Shown in pieces: positions 45,527-54,603 of a stretch of DNA of 64,000 bases. The position numbers and the translations under genes are program-made. The notes under the pieces are model-generated. The model had not been told where the DNA came from and did no database searches. It saw only the letters and a list, made by a program, of their open reading frames with translations. The stretch's first letter is position 1. The number at the start of each line of letters is the position of its first letter. The stretch is from Firmicutes bacterium UBA3930 (lineage in GTDB: Bacteria; Bacillota; Clostridia; Caldicoprobacterales; Caldicoprobacteraceae): positions 38,341 through 102,340 of the forward strand of contig DGEI01000042.1 of the NCBI GenBank assembly GCA_002385885.1, given 5' to 3'.

Positions 45527-47941
45527 TCAACCGCATTTTGAGTAGCCGCAGGCCCGGCAAACTACACATCCTCCTTCATGTTCCAGGCTTGAGCCGCAAT
45601 CGGGGCATATTACACCGTTTTTTGAAGAATCATCAGCCGGTTGGGAAGACTCAATCCCTTCCAAGCGGATACCGCCGTTTTTTCTCAGCGGACTTTTGCA
45701 AACTTCCTTCAGTGAACACAGGGAACAGTTACCTAAGCAGCTGTGCCTGTTTACCATATCCGAACTTCCGATATCAATATCATCAATATCCAGATTGTTA
45801 TTCAGCCTTAACTTTACTACCTTTTCAAGCACCCTGCCTATGGCGTCTGGACAGGACAATACCTTTAAGCCTTTCTGCCGTAAAGTTGAATGACATCTGA
45901 TACCTTTAAGCTGTTCGATCAATATGTCCACATCCATTCCCGATCTTAGCGCCATGGATATAAGCCTGCTTGTAGCCTCGGACTGGGATGGACATCCGCC
46001 GGCCCGTCCCAGGTTTGTAAATACCTCGCAGATTCCCTTATCATCATAATTTACCGTAATATACAGGTTACCGCATCCTATCCTCACCTTTTCAGTAAAT
46101 CCCATGGTAACATCCGGCCTAGGTCTCGGTATTATCTTATGCTGTTTCTTTCCGGCCTGCTCCGCCATACGGCTCTGAATCTTGTCGGTCAGGGATTCTC
46201 CCTTTTCCTTTTTCGCCTCGTCCTCTTTTTTCGGCTTTACGCTCAAAACCTGTACATCCCTGCTGCCGTCGCGGTATATGGTAACACCCTTACAGCCCAG
46301 TTCATACGCCAGCCAGTATACCGTCCGCACATCATCAATTGTGGCGCTGTTAGGAAAGTTTACCGTCTTGGATACGGCATTGTCAGTATACTCCTGGAAT
46401 GCTGCCTGCATCCGTACATGGTACTCGGGTGAAACATCATGGGCTGTTACAAACACCCGTCTTACGTCTTCCGGGATCTCCTCCATATCATGAATACTGC
46501 CGTGAGCAGCTATCTTTCTCATAAGCTCATCAGAATAAAATCCACGCTTAACAGCTACTTCTTTAAAATACGGATGTACTTCCGGCAGTTCATCATTATC
46601 CATTACATTCCGCACGAAGGATATGGCAAACAAGGGCTCTATCCCGCTGGTAGTACCGCAGATAATGCTTATGGTGCCTGTAGGAGCTATGGTTGTGGTG
46701 GTGGCATTCCTGAGCTTTTTGCCTTCACTGTTTTTATATGTACTCTTATCATAATAGGGGAAAACACCTCTTGTCCCGGCCAGCTGTTCTGACATCTCCT
46801 TGGAACGCTCATGAATAAAACTCATGACCTTGCGGGCAAGTTCAACGGCCTCATCGGAATTATAGGGAATGCCCAGCTTAAACAGCACATCGGCAAAACC
46901 CATAACTCCCAGGCCAATCTTCCTGCTTCCCTTGGTCATTTCTTCAATCTGCGGCAGAGGATACTTGTTCACATCGATAACATTGTCCAGGAAGTGTACT
47001 GCTGAATCAACAATCCTGGCCAGCTTTGCATAGTTTAGCACATATTCTCCGTCAACTTCTTCGACCACCTGGGAAAGATTTATTGAACCCAGGTTGCAGC
47101 TTTCATAGGGGAGAAGTGGTTGTTCACCACAAGGATTGGTGCTCTCAATCTCTCCTAACTCAATTAGCACATTATCCTTATTCAGGCGATCCAGAAACAC
47201 AATCCCCGGCTCTCCGTTTCGCCAGGCACTCTCCACAATCTTATCAAATACCTCCCGGGCATTCAGCTTTCCTGTAGATTTACCCGTCTTGGGATCTATA
47301 AGATCATAGTCTTCCCCCTGTTCGACAGCCTGCATAAAGGCCTCGGTAATACCCACACTTATATTGAAATTGGTTATATCAGCATTATCCTTCTTACAGT
47401 CGATAAATTCCAATATATCAGGATGGTCCACCCTCAATATTCCCATATTGGCGCCGCGACGGGTGCCTCCCTGCTTAACAGCCTCAGTTGCAGCATTGAA
47501 CACTCTCATAAAGCTTACAGGGCCGCTGGCCACGCCACCGGTAGATTTCACCGCCGAGCCTTTGGGGCGCAAGCGTGAAAAACTGAATCCCGTACCCCCA
47601 CCGCTCTTATGTATCAGCGCTGCATTCTTAACCGCATCAAAAATCCCCTCCATACTGTCCGGAACGGGAAGCACAAAACAGGCTGACAACTGACCAAGAG
47701 GTCTGCCTGCATTCATTAAAGTTGGGGAATTGGGCATAAACTCAAGATTTACCATGAGCTGATAAAATTCTTCTTCCAGGGCTTCTATGTCGGCGTCCGG
47801 TGAATAGTTCTTATCCGCCTGGGCTACATGTTTGGCCACTCTTCTGAACATCTCATCAACGGTTTCCAGTAGATTCCCGTTTTCGTCCTTGGCCAGATAC
47901 CTCTTTTCCAAAACCTTAATGGCATTATCGGTTAAATTCAT
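45527..47941 (-). CDS. nrdJ: Adenosylcobalamin-dependent (class II) ribonucleotide reductase
   Basis: 804 residues. Makes deoxyribonucleotides with B12, independent of oxygen. Motifs: N-terminal NSPTLMNAGRPLGQLSACFVLP, SGGGTGFSFS, NPCGEQPLLPYESCNLGSINLS with the active-site Cys and Glu, and PTGTISIICGTTSGIEPLF. A TSCPD domain and a zinc-ribbon-like tail with CPDCG and CRACGYSKCG end the protein. Only class II is seen in this window. The promoter carries tandem NrdR boxes, one over the -10. Confidence 0.96.
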   Translation of the reverse strand: MNLTDNAIKVLEKRYLAKDENGNLLETVDEMFRRVAKHVAQADKNYSPDADIEALEEEFYQLMVNLEFMPNSPTLMNAGRPLGQLSACFVLPVPDSMEGIFDAVKNAALIHKSGGGTGFSFSRLRPKGSAVKSTGGVASGPVSFMRVFNAATEAVKQGGTRRGANMGILRVDHPDILEFIDCKKDNADITNFNISVGITEAFMQAVEQGEDYDLIDPKTGKSTGKLNAREVFDKIVESAWRNGEPGIVFLDRLNKDNVLIELGEIESTNPCGEQPLLPYESCNLGSINLSQVVEEVDGEYVLNYAKLARIVDSAVHFLDNVIDVNKYPLPQIEEMTKGSRKIGLGVMGFADVLFKLGIPYNSDEAVELARKVMSFIHERSKEMSEQLAGTRGVFPYYDKSTYKNSEGKKLRNATTTTIAPTGTISIICGTTSGIEPLFAISFVRNVMDNDELPEVHPYFKEVAVKRGFYSDELMRKIAAHGSIHDMEEIPEDVRRVFVTAHDVSPEYHVRMQAAFQEYTDNAVSKTVNFPNSATIDDVRTVYWLAYELGCKGVTIYRDGSRDVQVLSVKPKKEDEAKKEKGESLTDKIQSRMAEQAGKKQHKIIPRPRPDVTMGFTEKVRIGCGNLYITVNYDDKGICEVFTNLGRAGGCPSQSEATSRLISMALRSGMDVDILIEQLKGIRCHSTLRQKGLKVLSCPDAIGRVLEKVVKLRLNNNLDIDDIDIGSSDMVNRHSCLGNCSLCSLKEVCKSPLRKNGGIRLEGIESSQPADDSSKNGVICPDCGSSLEHEGGCVVCRACGYSKCG

Positions 47942-47980
47942 ACGGCGGCCTCCTCTTCATTCTATTGCAGCATCACGCAT

Positions 47981-48027
47981 ATCGCATATGTGGTATATGT
48001 TCTTCTTCTGCACACTATATATTGTAT
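47981..48027 (-). promoter_or_regulatory. Tandem NrdR boxes upstream of nrdJ
   Basis: Box 1 (48012-48027, plus strand ACACTATATATTGTAT) is close to the NrdR consensus acaCwAtATaTwGtgt. Box 2 (47981-47996) is degenerate, 10 of 16 matching box 1 on the minus strand. The 15-base spacer gives the 31-base centre distance typical of NrdR box pairs. Confidence 0.65.
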
Positions 48028-48049
48028 CATTCAGCCATTAATCAGTCAA
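48021..48049 (-). promoter_or_regulatory. Predicted nrdJ promoter
   Basis: Minus strand TTGACT (48044-48049), 17-base spacer, TACAAT (48021-48026). The -10 lies inside NrdR box 1, so NrdR binding would block it. Confidence 0.6.
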
Positions 48050-48239
48050 AAAGTTTTCAAACAAAAAGAGACAAATTTTTTGTGTTATTGGTCCCATGCT
48101 TATTCTTATATCAAATTTCACATTATTTAACGTGTATATATTTATTCCAATATGTTCCATTTCTTATATTCTTTATACCTTCAAAAATCACAGCAAGAAT
48201 ACTGGTTAAAAACAGTAGGTTAATTGTATTCAGCTTATT

Positions 48240-49175
48240 CTAGTCAAAAAAGCTTATCTGCCCATCCGCAAGGGCCATCGCCCTTCTCTCGACTACCACA
48301 TCTCCAGGTTCAGGCTTTCCCACCAGCATGGGTGAAGCAGGGTCATGGAGCTTAACATTGGTATTTACCGCTTTTGTGCTGTAGTTGGCGTAGCAGTATA
48401 AACACCCGTGCATACAGGTGTTATAAACACCTACATCTACGCTTTCCACACAGCCGCATGCTGCCCTTTGATTTTTATCCTTCCTGGACTTTAGCCTGCG
48501 GCCGGATATTCGGCTTATGAGATCATCATCTATACATTTACCGTGATGAATGCCTAAATGCGAAAGATCAACCTCTTCACAGCAGGTTTGAACCTCCATC
48601 CCGCATCCGCTAGTAATCTCAGCAATAACTCCGGCTATATCCAGCATTTGTTCATGGCTTATATCATACATGTTCAAAGCCTTAGTATTGCGTTTGGTTT
48701 TCCTGTACATATCCACAAAGCTAATGATACAGCGCTTGGTATAACCGTTCAAACAGGAGGCAATATATTCGAATCTTCTTTGGTGGAATTGTACATCGAT
48801 ATCCGGTGAAAGTACTATCGGATCGTATCTCCATATTATCCTTTCGCTTCCCACCTTTCTCGAAAGCTCCTGAAAGGATTGTATAATCTTTTCTTTGGTC
48901 GGCACGTTAGGCTCCAGAACCTTATCATAACCCGTGATAGTTACATGAAAGTAATAAAAATAATTATTCAACATATCAAGCCGTTCCAATATATTTGTGG
49001 GATCCTTCGTCCAAAACACAATGCAGTCTATATCTGAAGGGTTCAGATACACTTTGCTGACCTGACGATAGTTCATGGGATTGCGTACAAGCACATATCC
49101 TTCCCTTAACCTGTTAAAAAACCAGTCCAAATAAAAAGCAATTATGTCCGTCCGGCGGCTTACGCTCAATATCAC
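48240..49175 (-). CDS. DUF1848 protein with radical-SAM-like cysteine motif
   Basis: 311 residues. N-terminal SVSRRTDIIAFYLDWFFNRL and FWTKDP are DUF1848 marks. The C-terminal half has CGC, then CMHGCLYCYAN (CxxxCxxC), a radical SAM cluster pattern, here in the last third of the chain and not near the N-terminus as is usual. Biochemical function is unknown. No partner genes are adjacent; it lies between nrdJ and the sugar-acid island. Confidence 0.85.
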   Translation of the reverse strand: MILSVSRRTDIIAFYLDWFFNRLREGYVLVRNPMNYRQVSKVYLNPSDIDCIVFWTKDPTNILERLDMLNNYFYYFHVTITGYDKVLEPNVPTKEKIIQSFQELSRKVGSERIIWRYDPIVLSPDIDVQFHQRRFEYIASCLNGYTKRCIISFVDMYRKTKRNTKALNMYDISHEQMLDIAGVIAEITSGCGMEVQTCCEEVDLSHLGIHHGKCIDDDLISRISGRRLKSRKDKNQRAACGCVESVDVGVYNTCMHGCLYCYANYSTKAVNTNVKLHDPASPMLVGKPEPGDVVVERRAMALADGQISFFD

Positions 49176-49295
49176 CTAAATTGGCCTCCTTAATTCTGCA
49201 TAATCAGTAAAAGTAAAAAACAAACTGCCAAAGGTCACCATTCTTTTTTACATATTCAGAAGCTCCTGTCCGGTTCAACAGCATTATATATAAAC

Positions 49296-49952
49296 CTAAA
49301 GAGGCTGCTGCACTCCCCGTGCAGCCCGGATTCTTGTCAAGAATTCCCGGGCAGTCCTGGTTATGGCTTCGTAATCACCCGTCCCGGCTCCCTTGGTCAA
49401 AGAGCTGCCTGCGCCTACGGCTACCGCTCCGGCCTTGATCCACTCCCCTACATTGTCCAGACTTACTCCCCCCGTAGGCATTAACCTGGCATAAGGGATT
49501 GGCCCCCGGATCGACTTGATAATCTGCGGACCAAAAAGCTCTCCCGGAAAGATTTTTATGATATCAGCCCCGGCCTCCATGGCTTCCACAACTTCCTTTA
49601 TAGTCATAGCCCCCGGCATACACGGTACCCTGTATCGGTTGCATAGTTTTACTGTATCCAGATTTAAATACGGGCTGACCACATACCGGGCTCCGGCCAA
49701 AATAGCTATCCTTGCCGTTTCAGCATCCATCACCGTCCCGGCTCCCAGTATAATTTCCCCATTAGTATAGATCCTGGCCAAATCCCTGATAACTTCAGCA
49801 GCACCCGGAACGGTAAAGGTAATCTCAATGGCAGCTACTCCTCCTTTCAGACAGGCATCGGCAATTTTTAGCGCCTGCCCGCTGGATTCAGCCCTGACTA
49901 CCGCCACCAGGCCTCCTTCAACAATTTGGTTTAATATCCTTTCCTTATCCAT
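49296..49952 (-). CDS. eda: KDPG/KHG aldolase
   Basis: Cleaves 2-keto-3-deoxy-6-phosphogluconate to pyruvate and glyceraldehyde-3-phosphate. 218 residues. Motifs: VRAESSGQALKIADAC, IEITFTVPGA with the catalytic Glu, ILGAGTV, Schiff-base Lys in DIIKIFPGE, and MPTGGVSLDN. It lies downstream of the uxaBAC genes and would take 2-keto-3-deoxygluconate after phosphorylation. No KDG kinase is in the window. Confidence 0.95.
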   Translation of the reverse strand: MDKERILNQIVEGGLVAVVRAESSGQALKIADACLKGGVAAIEITFTVPGAAEVIRDLARIYTNGEIILGAGTVMDAETARIAILAGARYVVSPYLNLDTVKLCNRYRVPCMPGAMTIKEVVEAMEAGADIIKIFPGELFGPQIIKSIRGPIPYARLMPTGGVSLDNVGEWIKAGAVAVGAGSSLTKGAGTGDYEAITRTAREFLTRIRAARGVQQPL

Positions 49953-50045
49953 GTACTGCGGCTCCCTTCTTTATTATTGTGTGTTACACAGCCATAAAAC
50001 CAGGATGCTAATACGATACCCCACTAAGCGGGGTTCTCATAATAG

Positions 50046-51356
50046 TTACTTTTTCCAGGTTATCTCTATTCGCTTGTCAATCCTGTACTCAAAGCAAACC
50101 TTTTCTTCACCGTCAGCCGGTACATTAACGACGAATTCTATATCATTAGATGATTTTCTGATATACTCATGGCTGGAGGAGACTATTTCCCATACACCCA
50201 AAATGGTGTGTCCGACATGTACCTCAACCGGTTCCTCCTTGTGGTTTTTTATAGTGCACTCATAGCAGTGGTGCTCAAAACCGTTTATCCGTTTTTTATC
50301 TGTCTCTTTGTATTCAAAAGCTATGTCAAAAGCCTTCCCGGTAACCAGCTTTATGCTTTCATCCCTTGGTGTGTGATCAATCAGGTCCTCGCCGATAAAT
50401 TCCAGGGATTCATCATCTTCATCCAGCTTATAAAGCTTGACCGTCCCTTTAGGCAAAGGAATACCCAACCCTGAGTCTTTGCTGTTCTCAAACTCTATTA
50501 CCACATCTGCCTTTTCATCGTATTCATCCACCTGATAATATTTCTTATATGGAACATTGTAACTGCTGATTATGTTTATCTGCTTTGTCTGATTATTTTT
50601 CAAAGTAGTCGGGCGAAGCAGTGTATACATGTGATAATCAAAAAAACTCTTTTCTTCAGCTTGCGGTTCCACTGCCGCATTTAGAACATACTTATATTCG
50701 TTCACTTCATCATATCTTCCGTATTCCCGGATTCGGTTGACATCACCGGCAATCAGCTTGATCCTGGCATTCTCGAAAGTTGTTCCGCTTTTGTTTTCAA
50801 TCTCTGCCCAGCCGGTAATATTTAAAATGTTATCCAGTAATTCAACCACATAATTGGCCATCCAGTTAAAACCCCGGCTGAGATAAGAGACTTTGACCGT
50901 TTCAGCTATACAAGGCGCTATTTTCCATACAAGCGCCGGCTTTACAAGGAGGCCTGACGGCAGGGAAGGCAGCACAATCTCGCCCTGGGTATCAATGTAT
51001 ATCTCCTTTGTAGCAGTATCCTCCAGAACACATTTCCCTCCCGGCTCAACCGACAGCAAACGGCACTTCTTTTTTTCACCGGCCTTCCTGTCTGCCAGCC
51101 ATATCTCTTTATCAATATACTTCTGCAGAAGCTTGTCCCGGTCAACCAGATCATAATCATAGTTAAACTCAAGCACATTCAAGCCTTCAACAAGCAAAGA
51201 ATCGGTTTCTATGAGCTGGGCTACATCGGCAAAAACAAGTCCGGTCTCATCACCGTTAAGAGATACGGTACGAACCTCTTTAACCGCCCCAAATCCACCA
51301 TTGTAAATGGTCAGGGATATTTCTCTTGTATCTTCAGATGTGCAAATTTTCTCCAT
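50046..51356 (-). CDS. DUF4139 domain protein
   Basis: 436 residues, no signal peptide or membrane helix. The pattern VSYLSRGFNWMANYVVEL, then WAEIENKSGTTFENARIKLIAGDVNR, is DUF4139. The late VEVEHxxxx-like segment has RINGFEHHCYECTIKNHKEEPVEV. Function is unknown. It stands between uxaC and eda on the same strand, separated from uxaC by a terminator-like hairpin, so a link to uronate use is unproven. AGGAGGTG precedes the ATG. Confidence 0.83.
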   Translation of the reverse strand: MEKICTSEDTREISLTIYNGGFGAVKEVRTVSLNGDETGLVFADVAQLIETDSLLVEGLNVLEFNYDYDLVDRDKLLQKYIDKEIWLADRKAGEKKKCRLLSVEPGGKCVLEDTATKEIYIDTQGEIVLPSLPSGLLVKPALVWKIAPCIAETVKVSYLSRGFNWMANYVVELLDNILNITGWAEIENKSGTTFENARIKLIAGDVNRIREYGRYDEVNEYKYVLNAAVEPQAEEKSFFDYHMYTLLRPTTLKNNQTKQINIISSYNVPYKKYYQVDEYDEKADVVIEFENSKDSGLGIPLPKGTVKLYKLDEDDESLEFIGEDLIDHTPRDESIKLVTGKAFDIAFEYKETDKKRINGFEHHCYECTIKNHKEEPVEVHVGHTILGVWEIVSSSHEYIRKSSNDIEFVVNVPADGEEKVCFEYRIDKRIEITWKK

Positions 51357-51424
51357 AAACTTTCACCTCCTGCAATAATAATGTACTCTTTCTCCTGCCA
51401 AAGAAAGCAGGCTTTTTCCCCTTT

Positions 51425-51469
51425 AAGAAAAATGCACGGGTAATAAAAGCTTCCAACTGATACCCATGC
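51425..51469 (-). terminator. Terminator after the uxaB-uxaA-uxaC genes
   Basis: Minus strand 9-bp stem (51461-51469 with 51434-51442, one G-U) followed by ATTTTTCTTAAAGG. Confidence 0.6.
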
Positions 51470-51618
51470 AATGTTCCCTATTTCCAAAAGTCGAATTTTT
51501 TTTGTATTCCCTAATACGAAAATATCTTAATATTACCTTCCCGCAACATGCAGATTCGCGGCTTCATCATTAAGCAGCAACCAGCTGCTAATTATAATAC
51601 TGACAAAATAACAAGAGT

Positions 51619-52869
51619 TTACAGCTTCTTATTTACAAAGTCCCAGAAATTCTGTCCAAATAGTTTCTCTACATCCCTGCGGATATCGCTTTTATCAATC
51701 TTCCACCCGGTTTCCATCAAATCCTTATACTTATCAAACAATACATCGGCAATTATCCTTCTCGAATGAGCCCATTTATAAATAAGCTGATCCAGGACCC
51801 TGGCATCGGAATGCTGTGGAATAACGCTTACGCCTAAAAGTTCAAACCGCATACGGGTCATTTCATCTATTATGCTGGGATTATTGAGGAACCACCAGCA
51901 GCCAAAGACCATTAAATTCCTGAATTTACGCACCACTACACATAATTCATGCTGATTCTCACGGGACAGCATAGTAACCATAAATTTATTGTACGGATAA
52001 TTGGTACACAGGTATTCCACCGTATCAATGCTGCCTTTGCCTACCGAATCTCCTGCCAGTATAAGTCCAGGATTGATAAGCTTTTTTACACCTATCATCA
52101 TCGCAAGGGGTATGTTAAGCTCCCGGCACACAGGCAGTACACATTCCTCTATTATTACTGCCCTGCTGGAGTTTTCCGGGACTTCAAATGTAGGAGGCAA
52201 GGATACCGCCATATATACCGCCTGCATACGGTTTGCCCATTCGCTTAAAAATCGTCTTATCTCTTTCAGTGTCGTGGGGTTCAGTTCCTCCTCCACGTTG
52301 TAACCCCATTCCTTCAGGCGCGTCCAGACCTGGTCCCAGGTATTGAGAAGCGGATCAATACGGAGGGCTGCTTCGAAACGGGGATCAGCCTTGTAAGACT
52401 CGAACCATACCTTTCTTTCGTTATCGTCAAAGGGATCGTTGGTCATTACCGCTTCCTTAACACCGGAAATTTCAAATACTTGATCCACGTATTCCTCCAT
52501 GGTTTTCCCGGCAAAATACTGACGATATGCTTCCAAGTCACGTTTACCCGTATCCAGGCCAAGCTTATTGAGCACCGTCAGTACACCCCTGCAGGCTTCG
52601 CTGTACGGGCTGTTGTCTATAAACAGCGTTTTCCATATAAGATCAGCCTGCTCCTTTTTGGACATGTTCCAAAAATCCTGATAGGGCATATCTACCCATC
52701 TGAACACCTCTGCCACCAGGTAATGATAAGTAAGCAGTTCATCAACTCCCCACAGCAGCATATCACCAAAACAAGGGGCATAGAGATGGGTGTGCACATC
52801 CGTAATTTTTACCTCTGTTACCGCTGTATCCACCACAGCTCTTAATTCTTCCACGCCTTTTATGGCCAT
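51619..52869 (-). CDS. uxaC: Uronate isomerase, short divergent form
   Basis: 416 residues, shorter than the usual 460-470 of UxaC. Amidohydrolase-like barrel with ITDVHTHLYAP at the start. In the middle NDPFDDNERKVW and further on KADPRFEAALRIDPLL match the UxaC pattern TxDP-D-x-L and FRP-D. It isomerises glucuronate to fructuronate and galacturonate to tagaturonate. The gap of about 50 residues falls in the central region. Start: ATG at 52869 with AGGAG nine bases upstream. It is the last gene of uxaB-uxaA-uxaC. Confidence 0.82.
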   Translation of the reverse strand: MAIKGVEELRAVVDTAVTEVKITDVHTHLYAPCFGDMLLWGVDELLTYHYLVAEVFRWVDMPYQDFWNMSKKEQADLIWKTLFIDNSPYSEACRGVLTVLNKLGLDTGKRDLEAYRQYFAGKTMEEYVDQVFEISGVKEAVMTNDPFDDNERKVWFESYKADPRFEAALRIDPLLNTWDQVWTRLKEWGYNVEEELNPTTLKEIRRFLSEWANRMQAVYMAVSLPPTFEVPENSSRAVIIEECVLPVCRELNIPLAMMIGVKKLINPGLILAGDSVGKGSIDTVEYLCTNYPYNKFMVTMLSRENQHELCVVVRKFRNLMVFGCWWFLNNPSIIDEMTRMRFELLGVSVIPQHSDARVLDQLIYKWAHSRRIIADVLFDKYKDLMETGWKIDKSDIRRDVEKLFGQNFWDFVNKKL

Positions 52870-52920
52870 AAGCAATCACTCCTTAAACTTGCTGTTTATG
52901 CAAATATACCGTTAAGGTTT

Positions 52921-54411
52921 TTACAACGTCACGCCATCCTTAAAAATTGCAATCTCACGGTAATCATTAATCTCGTTTCGCGTTTTTTTCTTTCCGGATG
53001 CCACATTCAAAACATACTCAAACAGTTCCTTTTTTACCACGTCCGGTCCCTTTCCTTCCAACAAGGCTCCGGCGTTAAAATCAATCCAGTTTTTCTTCCG
53101 CATCGTCAGTTCAGTGTTGGAAGAAATTTTTACCGTTGGTACCGGGCCTCCCAGGGGTGTTCCCCTGCCGGTGGTAAACAGTACAAGCTGCGCTCCTGCA
53201 GCTGCAAGGGCTGTTGTTGACACTATGTCATTTCCCGGACCGTTCAACAGGTTCAGACCCTGTTTTACCACCTGGGCCCCGTACTCCAAAACATCAACTA
53301 CGGTGCCGGTGCCCCCCTTCTGGATGCATCCCAGGGATTTCTCCTCCAGGGTAGTAATCCCTCCTTCTTTGTTCCCCGGAGAAGGATTTTCGTAGATAGG
53401 CTGGTCGTATCGCATATAGTATTTTTTGAAACCGTTTATCATTTCCACGCTCTTTTCAAAAACTTCCCGGGAAATACACCGGTTCATGAGAATGTTTTCG
53501 GCTCCAAACATCTCCGGAACTTCGGTAAGAACAGCAGTACCTCCCCGCTGAATAAGCATATCTGAAAACGCTCCAACAAGGGGATTGGCAGTAATACCTG
53601 AAAAAGCATCGGAACCACCGCATTTTAATCCCACCTTAAGCATGGATACCGGTGCCGTGCGGCGCTCAAACTTTTCGGCGTACTCAGCCAGCTGTTCAAT
53701 CAGCTTAATGGCTTCCTCAATTTCATCATCAACGTCCTGGACTTTTAAGAATTTAACCCTGTCGTCATGGTATTTGCCCAGTACTTCTTTGAATTCTTCC
53801 ATATTGTTATTTTCACACCCCAGTCCCAATACCAGCACCCCTCCGGCGTTGGGATGGCGCACCAGCCCGCTCAGGATCTTTTGAGTGTTGCGGTGATCAT
53901 CCCCCAGTTGAGAGCAGCCGTAAGGATGATGGAAAGCATAGACACCGTCAATGTTCCGATCTCCAAATAAAGCATTAGCTTTTCCCGCTATATTTCCGGC
54001 CAGGTTATTAATGCATCCTACTGTATTTATAATCCATATCTCGTTCCTTATGCCTACCTGGCCGTCCTCACGGAAAAAACCATTGAAAGTCTCTATACGG
54101 TCTTTTGCCGGCTCCGGTTCTCCAACGCAGGGCTGGTATTTATAATCCAGCAAACCTTCCAGACCGGTCTTCAGGTTATGTGTGTGTACCCATTCACCGA
54201 TGGCTATATCACGGCTTGCGCGTCCTATAGGATACCCGTATTTTATAATCTCCTCTCCAGCTTTTACCGGTTTTACTGCGATCTTATGCCCTTTTTTTAC
54301 GGTGCCCCGGACCGGTATTTCTTCGTCCAGGCGCAGAATTTCACCGGGTAATAGCGTATCCAGCGCAACAGCAACGGTATCCATTGGATGTATCCTTATA
54401 ATCCTGCTCAC
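52921..54411 (-). CDS. uxaA: Altronate dehydratase
   Basis: Converts altronate to 2-keto-3-deoxygluconate. 496 residues from the GTG at 54411 (SRIIRIHPMDTVAVAL), the family's usual length; an upstream frame adds 31 residues without homology. An N-terminal SAF domain (about 1-95) precedes the catalytic domain with GIRNEIWIINTVGCI, HPYGCSQLGDDH, GLGCENN and KCGGSDAFSGITANP. Iron is the likely cofactor. GGAGGAGG is 12 bases from the GTG, somewhat long. Confidence 0.93.
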   Translation of the reverse strand: MSRIIRIHPMDTVAVALDTLLPGEILRLDEEIPVRGTVKKGHKIAVKPVKAGEEIIKYGYPIGRASRDIAIGEWVHTHNLKTGLEGLLDYKYQPCVGEPEPAKDRIETFNGFFREDGQVGIRNEIWIINTVGCINNLAGNIAGKANALFGDRNIDGVYAFHHPYGCSQLGDDHRNTQKILSGLVRHPNAGGVLVLGLGCENNNMEEFKEVLGKYHDDRVKFLKVQDVDDEIEEAIKLIEQLAEYAEKFERRTAPVSMLKVGLKCGGSDAFSGITANPLVGAFSDMLIQRGGTAVLTEVPEMFGAENILMNRCISREVFEKSVEMINGFKKYYMRYDQPIYENPSPGNKEGGITTLEEKSLGCIQKGGTGTVVDVLEYGAQVVKQGLNLLNGPGNDIVSTTALAAAGAQLVLFTTGRGTPLGGPVPTVKISSNTELTMRKKNWIDFNAGALLEGKGPDVVKKELFEYVLNVASGKKKTRNEINDYREIAIFKDGVTL

Positions 54412-54603
54412 GTGTTCGTATAACCTCCTCCAAGCTAAGGCCAAGCATATTATCTTCCCAATCACATCAAGTATCTCAGGTATATCTGTACACAGCCAAT
54501 TCATGCCTCCACTCCATCTGCAGAGGAAAACAGCCGAATACCGCTGGCATATCCGTACACAGGCGGCTGTATGGTTATATGAATAAAGCAGCGTACTGTG
54601 CAG

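Noticed and set aside
50018..50034. Hairpin ACCCC/GGGGT as a terminator after DUF4139
   Set aside because: The stem is short and no T-run follows on either strand.
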